Assembly (NCBI GenBank): GCA_034423015.1
Contig: DAOUJG010000031.1
Location: 73,807 to 137,806 of the forward strand
Direction of reading: 5' to 3'
Length of the DNA stretch: 64,000 bases
Origin: JAGWBJ01 sp034423015
GTDB taxonomy: Bacteria > Chloroflexota > Dehalococcoidia > Lucifugimonadales > JAGWBF01
Shown: positions 40,503-50,218 of the stretch, piece after piece
Numbering within the stretch: the stretch's first letter is position 1
Layout of the letters: every line of letters begins with the position of its first letter
Position numbers and translations under genes: made by a program
Notes under the pieces: model-generated
Seen by the model: only the letters and a program-made list of their open reading frames with translations
Databases searched by the model: none
Told to the model about the DNA's origin: nothing

Positions 40503-42198
40503 AAGGCGCGTGGAAGGGGCGCAGGCAGCTCCCCGTGGGACACCGCCTCTCCACCATGTGGACCTCGAACTCCTCCCCAAAGTACTTCAGGGCCGACGAG
40601 ACGGGGTTGAAGCCAAGCTGGCCGTGTCCGCAGAGGGAGCCGGCCTGCATGTTACTCCCCACCTGGCGCATCAGCTCCAGGTCCTGGGGACTGCTCTCAA
40701 ACCGGCAGATGCGCTCCAGCATCTCCAGCAGGTGGGTCATTCCCAGCCGGCAGGGGAAGCACTTGCCGCAGGACTCGAACTGGCAGAAGGCTATCAGGGA
40801 CCGGGTCAGGTCCACCGCGCAGGTGTCCTCGTCGGCCGCTATGATGCCCCCCGAGCCCAGGATGGCCCCCGCCCGCGCCATGGCGTCGAAGTCCAGGGGT
40901 ATGTCAAGCTGGTCCGCGCTCAGGACCCCGCCCAGGGGCCCGCCCGTCTGGAGGAGCTTCAGCGCCTTGCCGTTGGGAACGCCCCCGGCGACCTCGTATA
41001 TGACCTCCCGCAGGGTCACCCCCAGGGGCACCTCCACCATGCCCGTGTAGCTCAGGTTGCCGGACAGGCACAGGATGGCGGTGCCCTTGCTGCGCTCCTG
41101 GCCGATGCCGGCGAAGTACTCGCCGCCCTTGGCGATGATCTCGGGCACGTATGAGAGGGTCTTGACGTTGTTTATGTTGCTGGGCTTGCCGAAGAGCCCC
41201 ACCTGGGCCGGGAAGGGCGGGCGGAACCGGGGCATGGCCCGGCTGCCCTCTATGGACTCCATCAGCGCCGTCTCCTCGCCGGAAACGTAGGAATCCCCCG
41301 TAAGGGAGACCTCGATCTGGAAATCGAAGCCGGCGCCGAAGATGTCCTCCCCGATGAAGCCCATCGCCCGGGCCTGCTCCACGGCCCGGCGGGTCCGGTC
41401 GATGGGCCCGTCGTGGCCGTGGCGGATGAAGACGTACCCATAGTTGGACCCGGTGGCGTATCCCGCCAGCAGCATGCCCTCCAGCAGCGTGTGGGGGTCG
41501 CCCTCCAGGATGCCCTTGTCGTTGAACGCCCCCGGGTCCCCCTCCTCGCAGTTGCAGAGGATGTACTTCACCGGCTCCGAGGACCGGGCCAGGAACCCCC
41601 ACTTGACACCGGTGGGGAAGGCCGCCCCTCCCCGGCCCCTCAGGCCGGAGACGTTGACCTGCTCCAGAGTCTCCTCGGGGGTCATGGTGGTCACGGCCTT
41701 GTGCAGGGCCTCGTACCCCCCGCCGGCGATGTACTGGTGGATGTCCCCCGGGTCGACGTTGCCCGAGTTGCGCAGGGCGATGCGCACCTGGCCCTTGAAC
41801 ATGGCCAGGTCCTCCAACCGGGGAGTCCCCTCGGGCCCGTCCTCTCCATCGTAAGCCATCGCCAGGCCGGCCGCCGGCTCCCTACGCACCAGGTGAGAGT
41901 CGACGATGGCCGGCACCTGGGAGGGGGTCATGTTGCCGTAGAATACCCTGGGGCCGCCCGGCAGCATGATGTCCACCAGGGGCTCCGCGTAGCAGAGGCC
42001 CAGGCAACCCACCTCGCTGACCGTTGCCTCGATGCTCCGGCTCTCCAGCTCAGCCCGGATGGCCGCCGTCACGCCGTCGGCGCCCGCGGCCTTACCGCAC
42101 AGGGCCGCCCCGATGCGTATCCAGGGCACGCTGCCGGCCGTGAGGGCGCTCCACCGCTCGCCGGCCTCGGCCTTGACCATTTCGAAGCTGGCCCCCAT
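40486..42198 (-). CDS. NuoF/HndC-like NADH-binding flavoprotein subunit with fused ferredoxin domain
   Basis: A 570-residue protein. The N-terminal thioredoxin-like [2Fe-2S] domain (about 20-105; LCGKAAGAD, SEVGCLGLCYAEP) is fused to the NuoF core. The core has the FMN/NADH loop GLRGRGGAAFPTGVKW (about 175-190), the NCEEGDPGAFNDKGI segment (about 207-221), and the [4Fe-4S] motif FESCGKCFPCRLGM (about 474-487) with a fourth cysteine near 527. It oxidises or reduces NAD(H) and feeds electrons to the Fdh-like subunit. The fused N-terminal ferredoxin is typical of hydrogenase and formate dehydrogenase flavoprotein subunits rather than of complex I. A 31-base gap follows the NuoE-like gene. Confidence 0.92.
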   Translation of the reverse strand: MGASFEMVKAEAGERWSALTAGSVPWIRIGAALCGKAAGADGVTAAIRAELESRSIEATVSEVGCLGLCYAEPLVDIMLPGGPRVFYGNMTPSQVPAIVDSHLVRREPAAGLAMAYDGEDGPEGTPRLEDLAMFKGQVRIALRNSGNVDPGDIHQYIAGGGYEALHKAVTTMTPEETLEQVNVSGLRGRGGAAFPTGVKWGFLARSSEPVKYILCNCEEGDPGAFNDKGILEGDPHTLLEGMLLAGYATGSNYGYVFIRHGHDGPIDRTRRAVEQARAMGFIGEDIFGAGFDFQIEVSLTGDSYVSGEETALMESIEGSRAMPRFRPPFPAQVGLFGKPSNINNVKTLSYVPEIIAKGGEYFAGIGQERSKGTAILCLSGNLSYTGMVEVPLGVTLREVIYEVAGGVPNGKALKLLQTGGPLGGVLSADQLDIPLDFDAMARAGAILGSGGIIAADEDTCAVDLTRSLIAFCQFESCGKCFPCRLGMTHLLEMLERICRFESSPQDLELMRQVGSNMQAGSLCGHGQLGFNPVSSALKYFGEEFEVHMVERRCPTGSCLRPFHAPSRTRR

Positions 42199-42229
42199 GG
42201 CCTACGGCCCCGACCCCCGCGGGCGCACG

Positions 42230-42721
42230 CTAGTCACCGCTCACCCCGGGGGACGCGGCGAATCGCAGGGCCTCCCTGGCGCCGTCGGGGGAGAGCCTGC
42301 CCATGAGCCGGTGGTCGACGCTGATGACGGGCCCCTGGGCGCACGCGCCGAGGCACGTGTTGTACCGGAGAGTCACGGCGCCGTCCCGGGTCTCTCCTTC
42401 TCCTTCCAGTCCCAGGGTTTCCAGGACCGTGCCGATGGTCTGCATCGCGCCCTGCACGTGGCACGCCGGACCCCAACACACCTCCACCACGTGGGCGCCG
42501 GGAGGGGTGAAGCGGAAGTTGGTGTAGAAGGACGCCACGCCCCATACGTCGTTGACGGTGGAGCCGGTGAACCTGGCGACCTCCTCGATGGCTTCCTCCG
42601 GGATGTATCCCAGGTCGTCCTGGACGGCCAGCAAGGAGGAGAGAAGGGTCACAGTGGCCTGGGGCTGCGACTCCAGGGCACCGAGGATTCGCTGCCTGAT
42701 CCCACGTTCTTGGGCGGCCAT
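42230..42721 (-). CDS. NuoE-like [2Fe-2S] thioredoxin-fold subunit
   Basis: A 163-residue NuoE/HoxE family protein. The N-terminal helical part contains VQDDLGYIPEEAIEEVARF (about 29-47). The C-terminal thioredoxin-like domain binds one [2Fe-2S] cluster through CWGPAC (about 86-91) and CLGACAQGP (about 127-135). It is the electron-bifurcating or entry partner of NuoF. It is the first gene of the four-gene operon, 104 bases downstream of the FAD oxidoreductase stop on the same strand. Confidence 0.92.
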   Translation of the reverse strand: MAAQERGIRQRILGALESQPQATVTLLSSLLAVQDDLGYIPEEAIEEVARFTGSTVNDVWGVASFYTNFRFTPPGAHVVEVCWGPACHVQGAMQTIGTVLETLGLEGEGETRDGAVTLRYNTCLGACAQGPVISVDHRLMGRLSPDGAREALRFAASPGVSGD

Positions 42722-42825
42722 TCACACTCCCTAGGAAACCCGGACTGGGTCGGTCTACGCAGCCCACCCGGAGTCGTGAAATCTGTAACGAGGCCTCAGA
42801 ATACTAACACAGGGGTGCGGGGCTT

Positions 42826-44148
42826 TCAAGAAAAGTCCTTCAGGACCGCCTCCGCCACCTCCTTGCCCAGACGCACGCTGTAGTTGGTGCCCCGGTCCTC
42901 GGGATATATCTGGGTCGTGTTGGCCAGGTAGAGGCCCTTGATGGGAGTCCTGATGTCGGGGATGCGGCTGCTGTAGTTGACGCCTATTATGGGCTGCGCC
43001 GCGTCCACCTTGTGGTGGTGGTACTCCAGTATCCACGAGGGGTCGAACTTGGGGTTGACCCGTCGCAGGTGGGGAAGGAACTCCTTGAGCAGGTCTTCCC
43101 CGCTCATCTCGTAGAGGGGGTTGCTCCTGCTGGGATAGTTGGTGAGGTAGACCAGGTGGTTGCCGCCGTACAGCGACGGGTCGACGAAGTTGGTCTGCTC
43201 GATGACCCCCACGAAGGGCATGGTCCGGTCGGCTATGTTCAGCCAGTACATATTGGTCAGGGGCCTGTCCAGCACCAGGATCATCAGCACGGCGGCCAGG
43301 TAGCTGACCTCGGTCAGCTTCCGGGAGTACTCCTCGGGCAGAGGAGGGACCAGCCGCGTGAACACGTAAGACGGCGTGGTCGCGATGACCGCGTCGTAGT
43401 CGCGGACCTGCGGCCCCTCCCCCGCCGTCTCCACCTCCAGCCCTGAGGCCCTGCCGTCGTCCACCACCACCCGGCGCACGTTGGCCGAGAGGTGGACCTC
43501 GCAGCCGGGGGCCGCGGAGACCCTGGCGCCAAGGGTGTCGAACACCTCGCCGAAGCTCCCCATGGGGTAGCCCAGCTTCTCCCTCTCCCAGGGCTTCCCC
43601 CGGGAGGCGACCCGCAGGTATATCTTGCCCCAGAGCCACGTCATGCTGATCTCGGAGTAGTGCTCGCCGAACTTGCCCCGGAGCATCGGCTCCCACACCA
43701 CCTGGTAGGCCCTTCTGCCCACCCGCTTCTCCAGCCACTCGGCCGCGGTGGAGCCCTCGTACTTGAGGCCGTCCTTCACCTTTTGCAGGTACAGGGTGAC
43801 CAGGCCCAGGCGCAGCCGGTCCCACAGGGGCAGAGGGCCGAACCGCAGCAGGTCCACGGGGGACGTGAACCGCCATATCCTGTCGCCGTGGAAGAATCCC
43901 ACCTTGGACTCGATCCAGGCCAGCTTGTCGCCAAGGCCCAGCTCGTGGATCAGGTCCACCATGTGGGTGTCGCTCATGAACAGGTGGTGGTATCCGCGCT
44001 CGAGGCGGCCGCCTCCCACGTCGAAGGTCGACGCCTGGCCGCCCAGGAAGGGGGCCCGCTCGAATACGTGGGCCTGATGTCCCTTCTTCCCAAGCTCGTG
44101 GGCAGCCGCCAGCCCCGCCGCCCCGGCTCCTATCACCCCGACCCTCAC
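42826..44148 (-). CDS. FAD-dependent amine-oxidase/desaturase-type oxidoreductase
   Basis: A 440-residue flavoprotein. The dinucleotide-binding motif VGVIGAGAAGLAAAHELGKK opens the protein (3-22), with VFERAPFLGGQAST following (about 28-41). A C-terminal FAD segment lies in the ANTTQIYPEDRGTNYSVRLG region (about 407-426). It belongs to the protoporphyrinogen-oxidase/phytoene-desaturase/UDP-galactopyranose-mutase-like group (HHLFMSD after the first motif). The start is GTG at 44148, overlapping the flippase stop as GTGA, with GAGAGG 8 bases upstream. The frame continues upstream only as antisense of the flippase gene. Paired with a lipid flippase-like protein, it may modify an isoprenoid or glycan lipid. 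Confidence 0.82.
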   Translation of the reverse strand: MRVGVIGAGAAGLAAAHELGKKGHQAHVFERAPFLGGQASTFDVGGGRLERGYHHLFMSDTHMVDLIHELGLGDKLAWIESKVGFFHGDRIWRFTSPVDLLRFGPLPLWDRLRLGLVTLYLQKVKDGLKYEGSTAAEWLEKRVGRRAYQVVWEPMLRGKFGEHYSEISMTWLWGKIYLRVASRGKPWEREKLGYPMGSFGEVFDTLGARVSAAPGCEVHLSANVRRVVVDDGRASGLEVETAGEGPQVRDYDAVIATTPSYVFTRLVPPLPEEYSRKLTEVSYLAAVLMILVLDRPLTNMYWLNIADRTMPFVGVIEQTNFVDPSLYGGNHLVYLTNYPSRSNPLYEMSGEDLLKEFLPHLRRVNPKFDPSWILEYHHHKVDAAQPIIGVNYSSRIPDIRTPIKGLYLANTTQIYPEDRGTNYSVRLGKEVAEAVLKDFS

Positions 44149-45251
44149 CGCTCGTCCCTCTCTTCCGCAGGCGCCGTGCCCGTGGGGCCGGAGAACGCGG
44201 ACACGCCGGGCTCGGTCGCCGGCTCCGGGGTGCGCTCCAGGGGCGCCGTGCGGGCGACCTGGGCGAGGGAGACGTTCTCCCGCCACAGGAACAGCAGGCC
44301 CAGGATGTTCACCGGCAGCCACAGGGCCAGAATGTGGACCGAGAAGGCGTAGGCCGCGGCGGCTTCCGCCCCGACGCCGAAGGCGACCAAAGTGCTCTTG
44401 GCGACCACCTCGAAGGGGCCGATGCCGCCGATGCTGGAGGGTATGGCGGTGGCCAGGTTGGAGGTGGCGGTCACCAGAAGGACCACCTGGAAGGGCTGGT
44501 CCAGGCCGAAGGAGATGGCCATGATGTAGTAGACCACTCCTTCCACCAGCCACACGGGACCGGAGAGCAGGACGATGGCCACCAGCGCTCCGGGGCTCCG
44601 CAGCCCGCCCAGCCCGTCCAGCAGCAGGCGCAGCAGCTCCTCGACCCTGCCCCGCACCGCCGCGGGCACCAGCGCCGGGACCATGCGGACCAGGGCCCCG
44701 CTGAGGCGGGGCGAGGCCGCCAGCAGGCACACGAACAGGAAGGCCGCGACGAACGCGGCGGCGACGGCGATGCTCCCGATCAGCCACGCGGTCCTGAGAT
44801 CGCCTTCGTCGCTTCTGAGGGCGCCTGTCCAGGGCAGGAAGGGCCAGACGATGGCCACGAACAGCAGCAGGGTCAGCCCGTCCAGGACCCGCTCCACGGC
44901 GATGGTGGAGAACACCGAGGTCTTGCTCAGGCGCTCCCTCTCGCCCAGGAAATGGGCCCTGACCAGCTCCCCCAGGCGCACGGGCAGCATGTTGTTGGCC
45001 ATGTACCCTATGGCGACCACGGGATAGAGCCTGGGAACGGACACGGGCTTCAGGTGCAGAAGCAGAAAGCGCCATCGCAGGCTCCTGACCGCGAGGGAGA
45101 GGAAGTAGCACAGGACGGCGGGGACGAAGTAGGAATAGGCGGCGCCCTCCAGCTCCTTCCCGGTCTCGCCGAAGTCCACCTTCCAGAGGAAGAGCACAAG
45201 GAAGCCCAGGCTTACGACGATTCCCAGCCAGAAACGCCGGGTCAACAGCAA
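44145..45251 (-). CDS. Flippase-like/lysylphosphatidylglycerol-synthase transmembrane family protein (YbhN/AglD type)
   Basis: A 368-residue membrane protein with about eight helices. Family landmarks are the SLAVRSLRWRFLL loop (about 52-64), the YMANNMLPVRLGELVRA segment (about 83-99), the AVERVLDGLTLLL helix (about 122-134) and IPSSIGGIGPFEVVAKS (about 277-293). The MprF aminoacyl-transfer domain is absent. Relatives act in lipid or glycolipid translocation. The gene is translationally coupled to the FAD oxidoreductase (4-base overlap) and has its own promoter about 97 bases upstream. Confidence 0.85.
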   Translation of the reverse strand: MLLTRRFWLGIVVSLGFLVLFLWKVDFGETGKELEGAAYSYFVPAVLCYFLSLAVRSLRWRFLLLHLKPVSVPRLYPVVAIGYMANNMLPVRLGELVRAHFLGERERLSKTSVFSTIAVERVLDGLTLLLFVAIVWPFLPWTGALRSDEGDLRTAWLIGSIAVAAAFVAAFLFVCLLAASPRLSGALVRMVPALVPAAVRGRVEELLRLLLDGLGGLRSPGALVAIVLLSGPVWLVEGVVYYIMAISFGLDQPFQVVLLVTATSNLATAIPSSIGGIGPFEVVAKSTLVAFGVGAEAAAAYAFSVHILALWLPVNILGLLFLWRENVSLAQVARTAPLERTPEPATEPGVSAFSGPTGTAPAEERDER

Positions 45252-45347
45252 ACGGTGACTCTCTCCAAGCCCATGTGGGGTCCCGTGGTCCTCCCGGTCT
45301 ACGAAGGCGGGGGCTACGAAAGCGGGACGCCGCCCAAATTCACCGAC

Positions 45348-45376
45348 AGTATACTTTCCACCGCCTACTCACACAA
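45348..45376 (-). promoter_or_regulatory. Promoter of the flippase/FAD oxidoreductase pair
   Basis: On the minus strand TTGTGT (45376-45371), a 17-base spacer and TATACT (45353-45348) lie about 97 bases before the start codon. Confidence 0.5.
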
Positions 45377-45419
45377 GGAGACCGGCCCCGGAACACGCCC
45401 AAACCGCGCCCGTCTTACC

Positions 45420-45449
45420 TTGAGTCGGCCAGGCCGTTTTTGCTAGACT
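45420..45449 (+). promoter_or_regulatory. Promoter of gatC-gatA
   Basis: TTGAGT (45420-45425) and TAGACT (45444-45449) are spaced by 18 bases, 25 bases before the gatC ATG. Confidence 0.5.
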
Positions 45450-45474
45450 GGCCTCGGCCTCAGGCGCTATCCTC

Positions 45475-45765
45475 ATGCCCCTCACACGAGAAGAGGTACT
45501 CCACGTCGCCGCCCTCTGCCGCATCGGCCTGTCGGAGGAGGACCTGGAGGCCTTCGCCCACCAGCTCTCGGAGATACTGCAGATGTTTCGCACCCTGGGA
45601 GAGTTGGACACCGAGGGAGTGCCCCCGACCGGCCACGCCGCCTCCCTGGAGACGGTGCTGCGGGAGGACGAGGCGGGGCCCTCTCTCTCCAACGCCGACG
45701 CCCTCTCCAACGCTCCCGACCGGGTTGGGGACCGGTTCCGCGTCCAAGTGGTGCTGGAGGAGTAG
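45475..45765 (+). CDS. gatC: Asp/Glu-tRNA amidotransferase subunit GatC
   Basis: A 96-residue GatC. The conserved opening LTREEVLHVAALCRIGLSEE (3-22) and the central FAHQLSEILQMFRTLGELDTEGVPP (about 28-52, split at residue 40) are diagnostic. The tail wraps around GatA and GatB, ending in DRFRVQVVLEE (canonical FxVPxVxE). It stabilises GatA in the amidotransferase. With asnS present nearby, the complex most likely serves Glu-tRNA-Gln. GatB is not in the window. Confidence 0.95.
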   Translation: MPLTREEVLHVAALCRIGLSEEDLEAFAHQLSEILQMFRTLGELDTEGVPPTGHAASLETVLREDEAGPSLSNADALSNAPDRVGDRFRVQVVLEE

Positions 45766-45775
45766 GGCGGCAGCC

Positions 45776-47251
45776 GTGACGGAGCTGTATTCCCTGACGG
45801 CCCACGAAGCCCATCGCTTGATCGACCGCCGGGAGGTGTCAGTGGCGGACCTGACCCGGTCGTGCCTGGACCGCATAGACGCCGTCGAGCACCAGGTCGG
45901 GGCGTTCGTCACCGTCACTGGGGAGAAGGCGATGGAGCGGGCCCGGGCCCTCGACGACGACCCCGCGTCCGGCGCATCCTCACCCCTCTCGGGCATACCC
46001 ATGCAGCTCAAGGACGCGCTGTGCACCCGGGGCGTCCGGACCACCTGCTCCTCGCGGATGCTGGAGCAGTTCGTGCCGTCCTACGACGCCACGGTGGCCG
46101 AGAGGCTGTACGCCGGGGGCGCGGTGCTGCTGGGCAAGGGGAACATGGACGAGTTCGCCATGGGCTCGTCCACGGAGACCTCGGCCTTCCACGCCACCGC
46201 CAACCCCTGGTCGCTGGACAGGGTGCCAGGAGGGAGCAGCGGAGGGGGCGCGGCCGCCGTGGCCGCCGGGCAGGCGATATACGCCCTCGGCTCGGACACC
46301 GGCGGCAGCATCAGGCAGCCCGCGGCGTTGTGCGGCGTCGTCGGCATCAGGCCCACCTACGGGTTGGTCAGCCGCTTCGGCCTCGTTGCCTTCGCCTCGT
46401 CCCTGGACCAGGTGGGGCCCATCGCCAGGGACGTGACCGACTGCGCCACCGTCCTCGGCGCCATCGCCGGGCACGACCCCCGGGACTCCACCTCCGCCCC
46501 CGGCCGGCCGGCGGACTACGCCCGGGCCCTCACGGGACAGGTGGTTGGCGAGGACGGCCGCTCGCCCCTGCGCATCGGCGTTCCCAGAGAGTACTTCACC
46601 GACAGCACGGAGCCCGGCGTCCGGGACGCGGTGCGGAAGGCGACGTCGGTGCTGGAGGGGCTGGGCGCGCGGCTGGAGGAGGTCTCCCTCCCCACCACCC
46701 GCCACGCCCTGGCCTGCTATTACGTCCTCGCCCTGTCCGAGTGCTCGGACAACCTGGCCCGGTACGACGGGGTGAAGTTCGGCTACTCGTACCGCCACGG
46801 CGAGGACGTGTGGGACGCCATGGAGAAGACCCGGCAGCATGGCTTTGGGGCCGAGGTGAAGCGGCGCATCATGCTGGGCACCTACGCCCTGTCGGCGGGA
46901 TACCACGACGCCTACTACGTGAAGGCCCAGAAGGTGCGGACCCTCATCCGGCGGGAGTTCGACTCGGTCTTCCGGGGGGTGGACCTGCTGGCGACGCCCA
47001 CGTCGCCGTCGGTGGCCTTCCGCCTGGGAGAGCGGACGGACGACCCGCTGCGGATGTACCTCAGTGACGTCTGCACCGTACCGGCCAGCGTGGCCGGGCT
47101 GCCGGCCATCTCGGTGCCCTGCGGACTCTCCGAGGGCCTGCCCGTCGGGCTGCAGCTCATCGGGCCGCCCATGGCCGAGGCGGCCCTGCTGAGGACGGCC
47201 CACGCCTACGAGCAGGCAACCCCCTGGCACAGGCTTAGACCCGACCTCTGA
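45776..47251 (+). CDS. gatA: Glu-tRNA(Gln) amidotransferase subunit GatA
   Basis: A 491-residue amidase-signature protein. The Ser-cisSer-Lys triad is in LKDALCTRG (Lys about 77), VPGGSSGGGAAAVAAG (about 150) and SDTGGSIRQPAALCG (Ser about 177). It releases ammonia from glutamine for the GatB reaction. The GTG start at 45776 lies 11 bases after the gatC stop, with GGAGG overlapping the gatC end. The frame is open upstream through gatC, but that part is a shadow. Length matches GatA (about 485). Confidence 0.96.
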   Translation: MTELYSLTAHEAHRLIDRREVSVADLTRSCLDRIDAVEHQVGAFVTVTGEKAMERARALDDDPASGASSPLSGIPMQLKDALCTRGVRTTCSSRMLEQFVPSYDATVAERLYAGGAVLLGKGNMDEFAMGSSTETSAFHATANPWSLDRVPGGSSGGGAAAVAAGQAIYALGSDTGGSIRQPAALCGVVGIRPTYGLVSRFGLVAFASSLDQVGPIARDVTDCATVLGAIAGHDPRDSTSAPGRPADYARALTGQVVGEDGRSPLRIGVPREYFTDSTEPGVRDAVRKATSVLEGLGARLEEVSLPTTRHALACYYVLALSECSDNLARYDGVKFGYSYRHGEDVWDAMEKTRQHGFGAEVKRRIMLGTYALSAGYHDAYYVKAQKVRTLIRREFDSVFRGVDLLATPTSPSVAFRLGERTDDPLRMYLSDVCTVPASVAGLPAISVPCGLSEGLPVGLQLIGPPMAEAALLRTAHAYEQATPWHRLRPDL

Positions 47252-47324
47252 GGCTCCGGCGAGCCGCCGGCGAATCGACCGTGGCCCAAGAGGGCACGAA
47301 GGGTGGAAAGGACTGACGTCGTCC

Positions 47325-48644
47325 ATGGTCTCCGGGCCCGGAACAGCCCCGAAACGTCCCCGCATCTTCTACGGGTGGTGGCTGGTCGGCCTGTCGCTGG
47401 TGCTGACGGGCATGACCTCGGGGGCCATCTGGGGAAGCGTGGGCGTGTGGCTCAAGACCATGGAGCTGCACTTCGGCTGGACCCGGACACAGATGACGGG
47501 CGCCTTCTCCATGGCGCAGCTGGAGGGCAGCATCGTGGGGCCCCTGGCCGGCTACTTCGTGGACCGGCTGGGCCCGCGGTTGATGGTGCTGTTCGGCGCG
47601 GTGGTGGTCGGCCTCGGGTTCCTCCTGCTGAGCCGGACCACCAACCTGCCGGTGTTCTACGTGGCCTTCGCCCTGTTCATGCTCGGCGCGTCCACGGGCA
47701 CCTGGCTCCCCACCATGGCGGCGGTAAGCCGCTGGTTCGACCGGCGCCGGGCCACCGCGGTGGCGATAGCGGCCGAGGGAAACTACGGGGGCGGTCTTCT
47801 GCTGGTGCCCGTGCTCGCCTGGGCGGTGGGCCCCGGCAGCTTTGGCTGGCAGGTCACGGCCCTGGGCATCGGAGTGGTGTTCCTGGCCATAGCCGTGCCC
47901 GCCGCCAGGGTGATGAGGAACCGCCCCGAAGAGTACGGCGAGGTCCCCGACGGGCAGCCGGCGGGCGAAGGTGCGGCCGCCGGGTCCGCCAGCGTCCCGG
48001 GCGGAACCGGCGGCCCTCCACCCCCCGGCGTCACCGATTTCACCGCGGGCCAGGCCATGCGCACCCGGGCCTTCTGGCTCATCACCTTCGGCCACGCCAT
48101 CGCCTCCATGGTCAACCAGACGTTGAGCGTGCACCTGGTCCCGCTGCTCACCGACCAGGGGCTGTCCCTGCAGATGGGGGCAAACATATGGGCGGTGATC
48201 ATGGGCGCGGCCATGGCATCCTCCCTGGTGGCGGGCTACGTGGGCGACCGGATGCCCAAGCACCTGGGCCTGTTCCTCTTCGTCGCCATTCAGTCGGCGG
48301 GCTTCGGAATGGCGGTCCTCATCGAGAGCATCCCCCTGGCCGTGCTGATGGCCATCATATACGGGATAGGCTTCGGGGGCCGAAACCCCCTGGCCGTGGC
48401 CATCCGGGCCGACTACTTCGGACAGAGGGCCTTCGCCACCATCACGGGGCTCTCCATGGCCCCCATGTTCTTCCTGCAGCTCGTGGCGCCCCTCTTCGCC
48501 GCGGCGATGTTCGACTGGCAGGGGAGCTACACCATCGCCTTCGTGGTCCTGACGGTCCTGGGGGTCGTCGGGGCCCTGCTGTTCCTGCCTGCGACAAAAC
48601 CGCCTGCCCCACCGCCCGCTGCCCCGCCGATCTCCCGGCCCTGA
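47325..48644 (+). CDS. Major facilitator superfamily transporter
   Basis: A 439-residue carrier with 12 predicted helices in two halves. The half-boundary loop is at about 195-245 and rich in Pro, Gly and Ala. The first cytoplasmic loop carries the MFS signature YFVDRLGPRLMV (about 77-88), and the second half repeats it as YVGDRMPKHLG (about 305-315). YGWWLVGLS at about 16-24 is typical of the oxalate/formate-antiporter-like group, so an organic anion is a likely substrate. AAAGGA lies about 13 bases before the ATG. It lies between gatA and asnS on the same strand but probably has separate expression. Confidence 0.88.
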   Translation: MVSGPGTAPKRPRIFYGWWLVGLSLVLTGMTSGAIWGSVGVWLKTMELHFGWTRTQMTGAFSMAQLEGSIVGPLAGYFVDRLGPRLMVLFGAVVVGLGFLLLSRTTNLPVFYVAFALFMLGASTGTWLPTMAAVSRWFDRRRATAVAIAAEGNYGGGLLLVPVLAWAVGPGSFGWQVTALGIGVVFLAIAVPAARVMRNRPEEYGEVPDGQPAGEGAAAGSASVPGGTGGPPPPGVTDFTAGQAMRTRAFWLITFGHAIASMVNQTLSVHLVPLLTDQGLSLQMGANIWAVIMGAAMASSLVAGYVGDRMPKHLGLFLFVAIQSAGFGMAVLIESIPLAVLMAIIYGIGFGGRNPLAVAIRADYFGQRAFATITGLSMAPMFFLQLVAPLFAAAMFDWQGSYTIAFVVLTVLGVVGALLFLPATKPPAPPPAAPPISRP

Positions 48645-48720
48645 TGGCCGCGTCGGGCCGGGACTATCTCCGAGGCTGAACGGGGGGCTCAACGGGGACC
48701 AAATGGGGCGAAACACCCTG

Positions 48721-48749
48721 TTGGTTCCGCCCGCCGCCGATGCTAGAAT
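48721..48749 (+). promoter_or_regulatory. Promoter of asnS
   Basis: TTGGTT (48721-48726), a 17-base spacer and TAGAAT (48744-48749) lie 25 bases before the asnS ATG. Confidence 0.6.
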
Positions 48750-48773
48750 GGTCTCGTGGACAGGAGGGCCAGG

Positions 48774-50162
<1,389 letters not shown>

Positions 50163-50218
50163 CCATAGAGGCCCTGGACCCATCCGGCCCGGCCTTTCGC
50201 AGCACCCTCGACGGCCTC

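Noticed and set aside
42826..45111. A 761-codon reading of the FAD oxidoreductase
   Set aside because: The first 320 codons are a shifted frame of the flippase gene. The flavin motif starts at the coupled GTG at 44148.
47256..47270. Hairpin CCGGCG-AGC-CGCCGG after gatA as a terminator
   Set aside because: The stem is only 6 base pairs with no T-run, and such short GC palindromes are expected by chance here.
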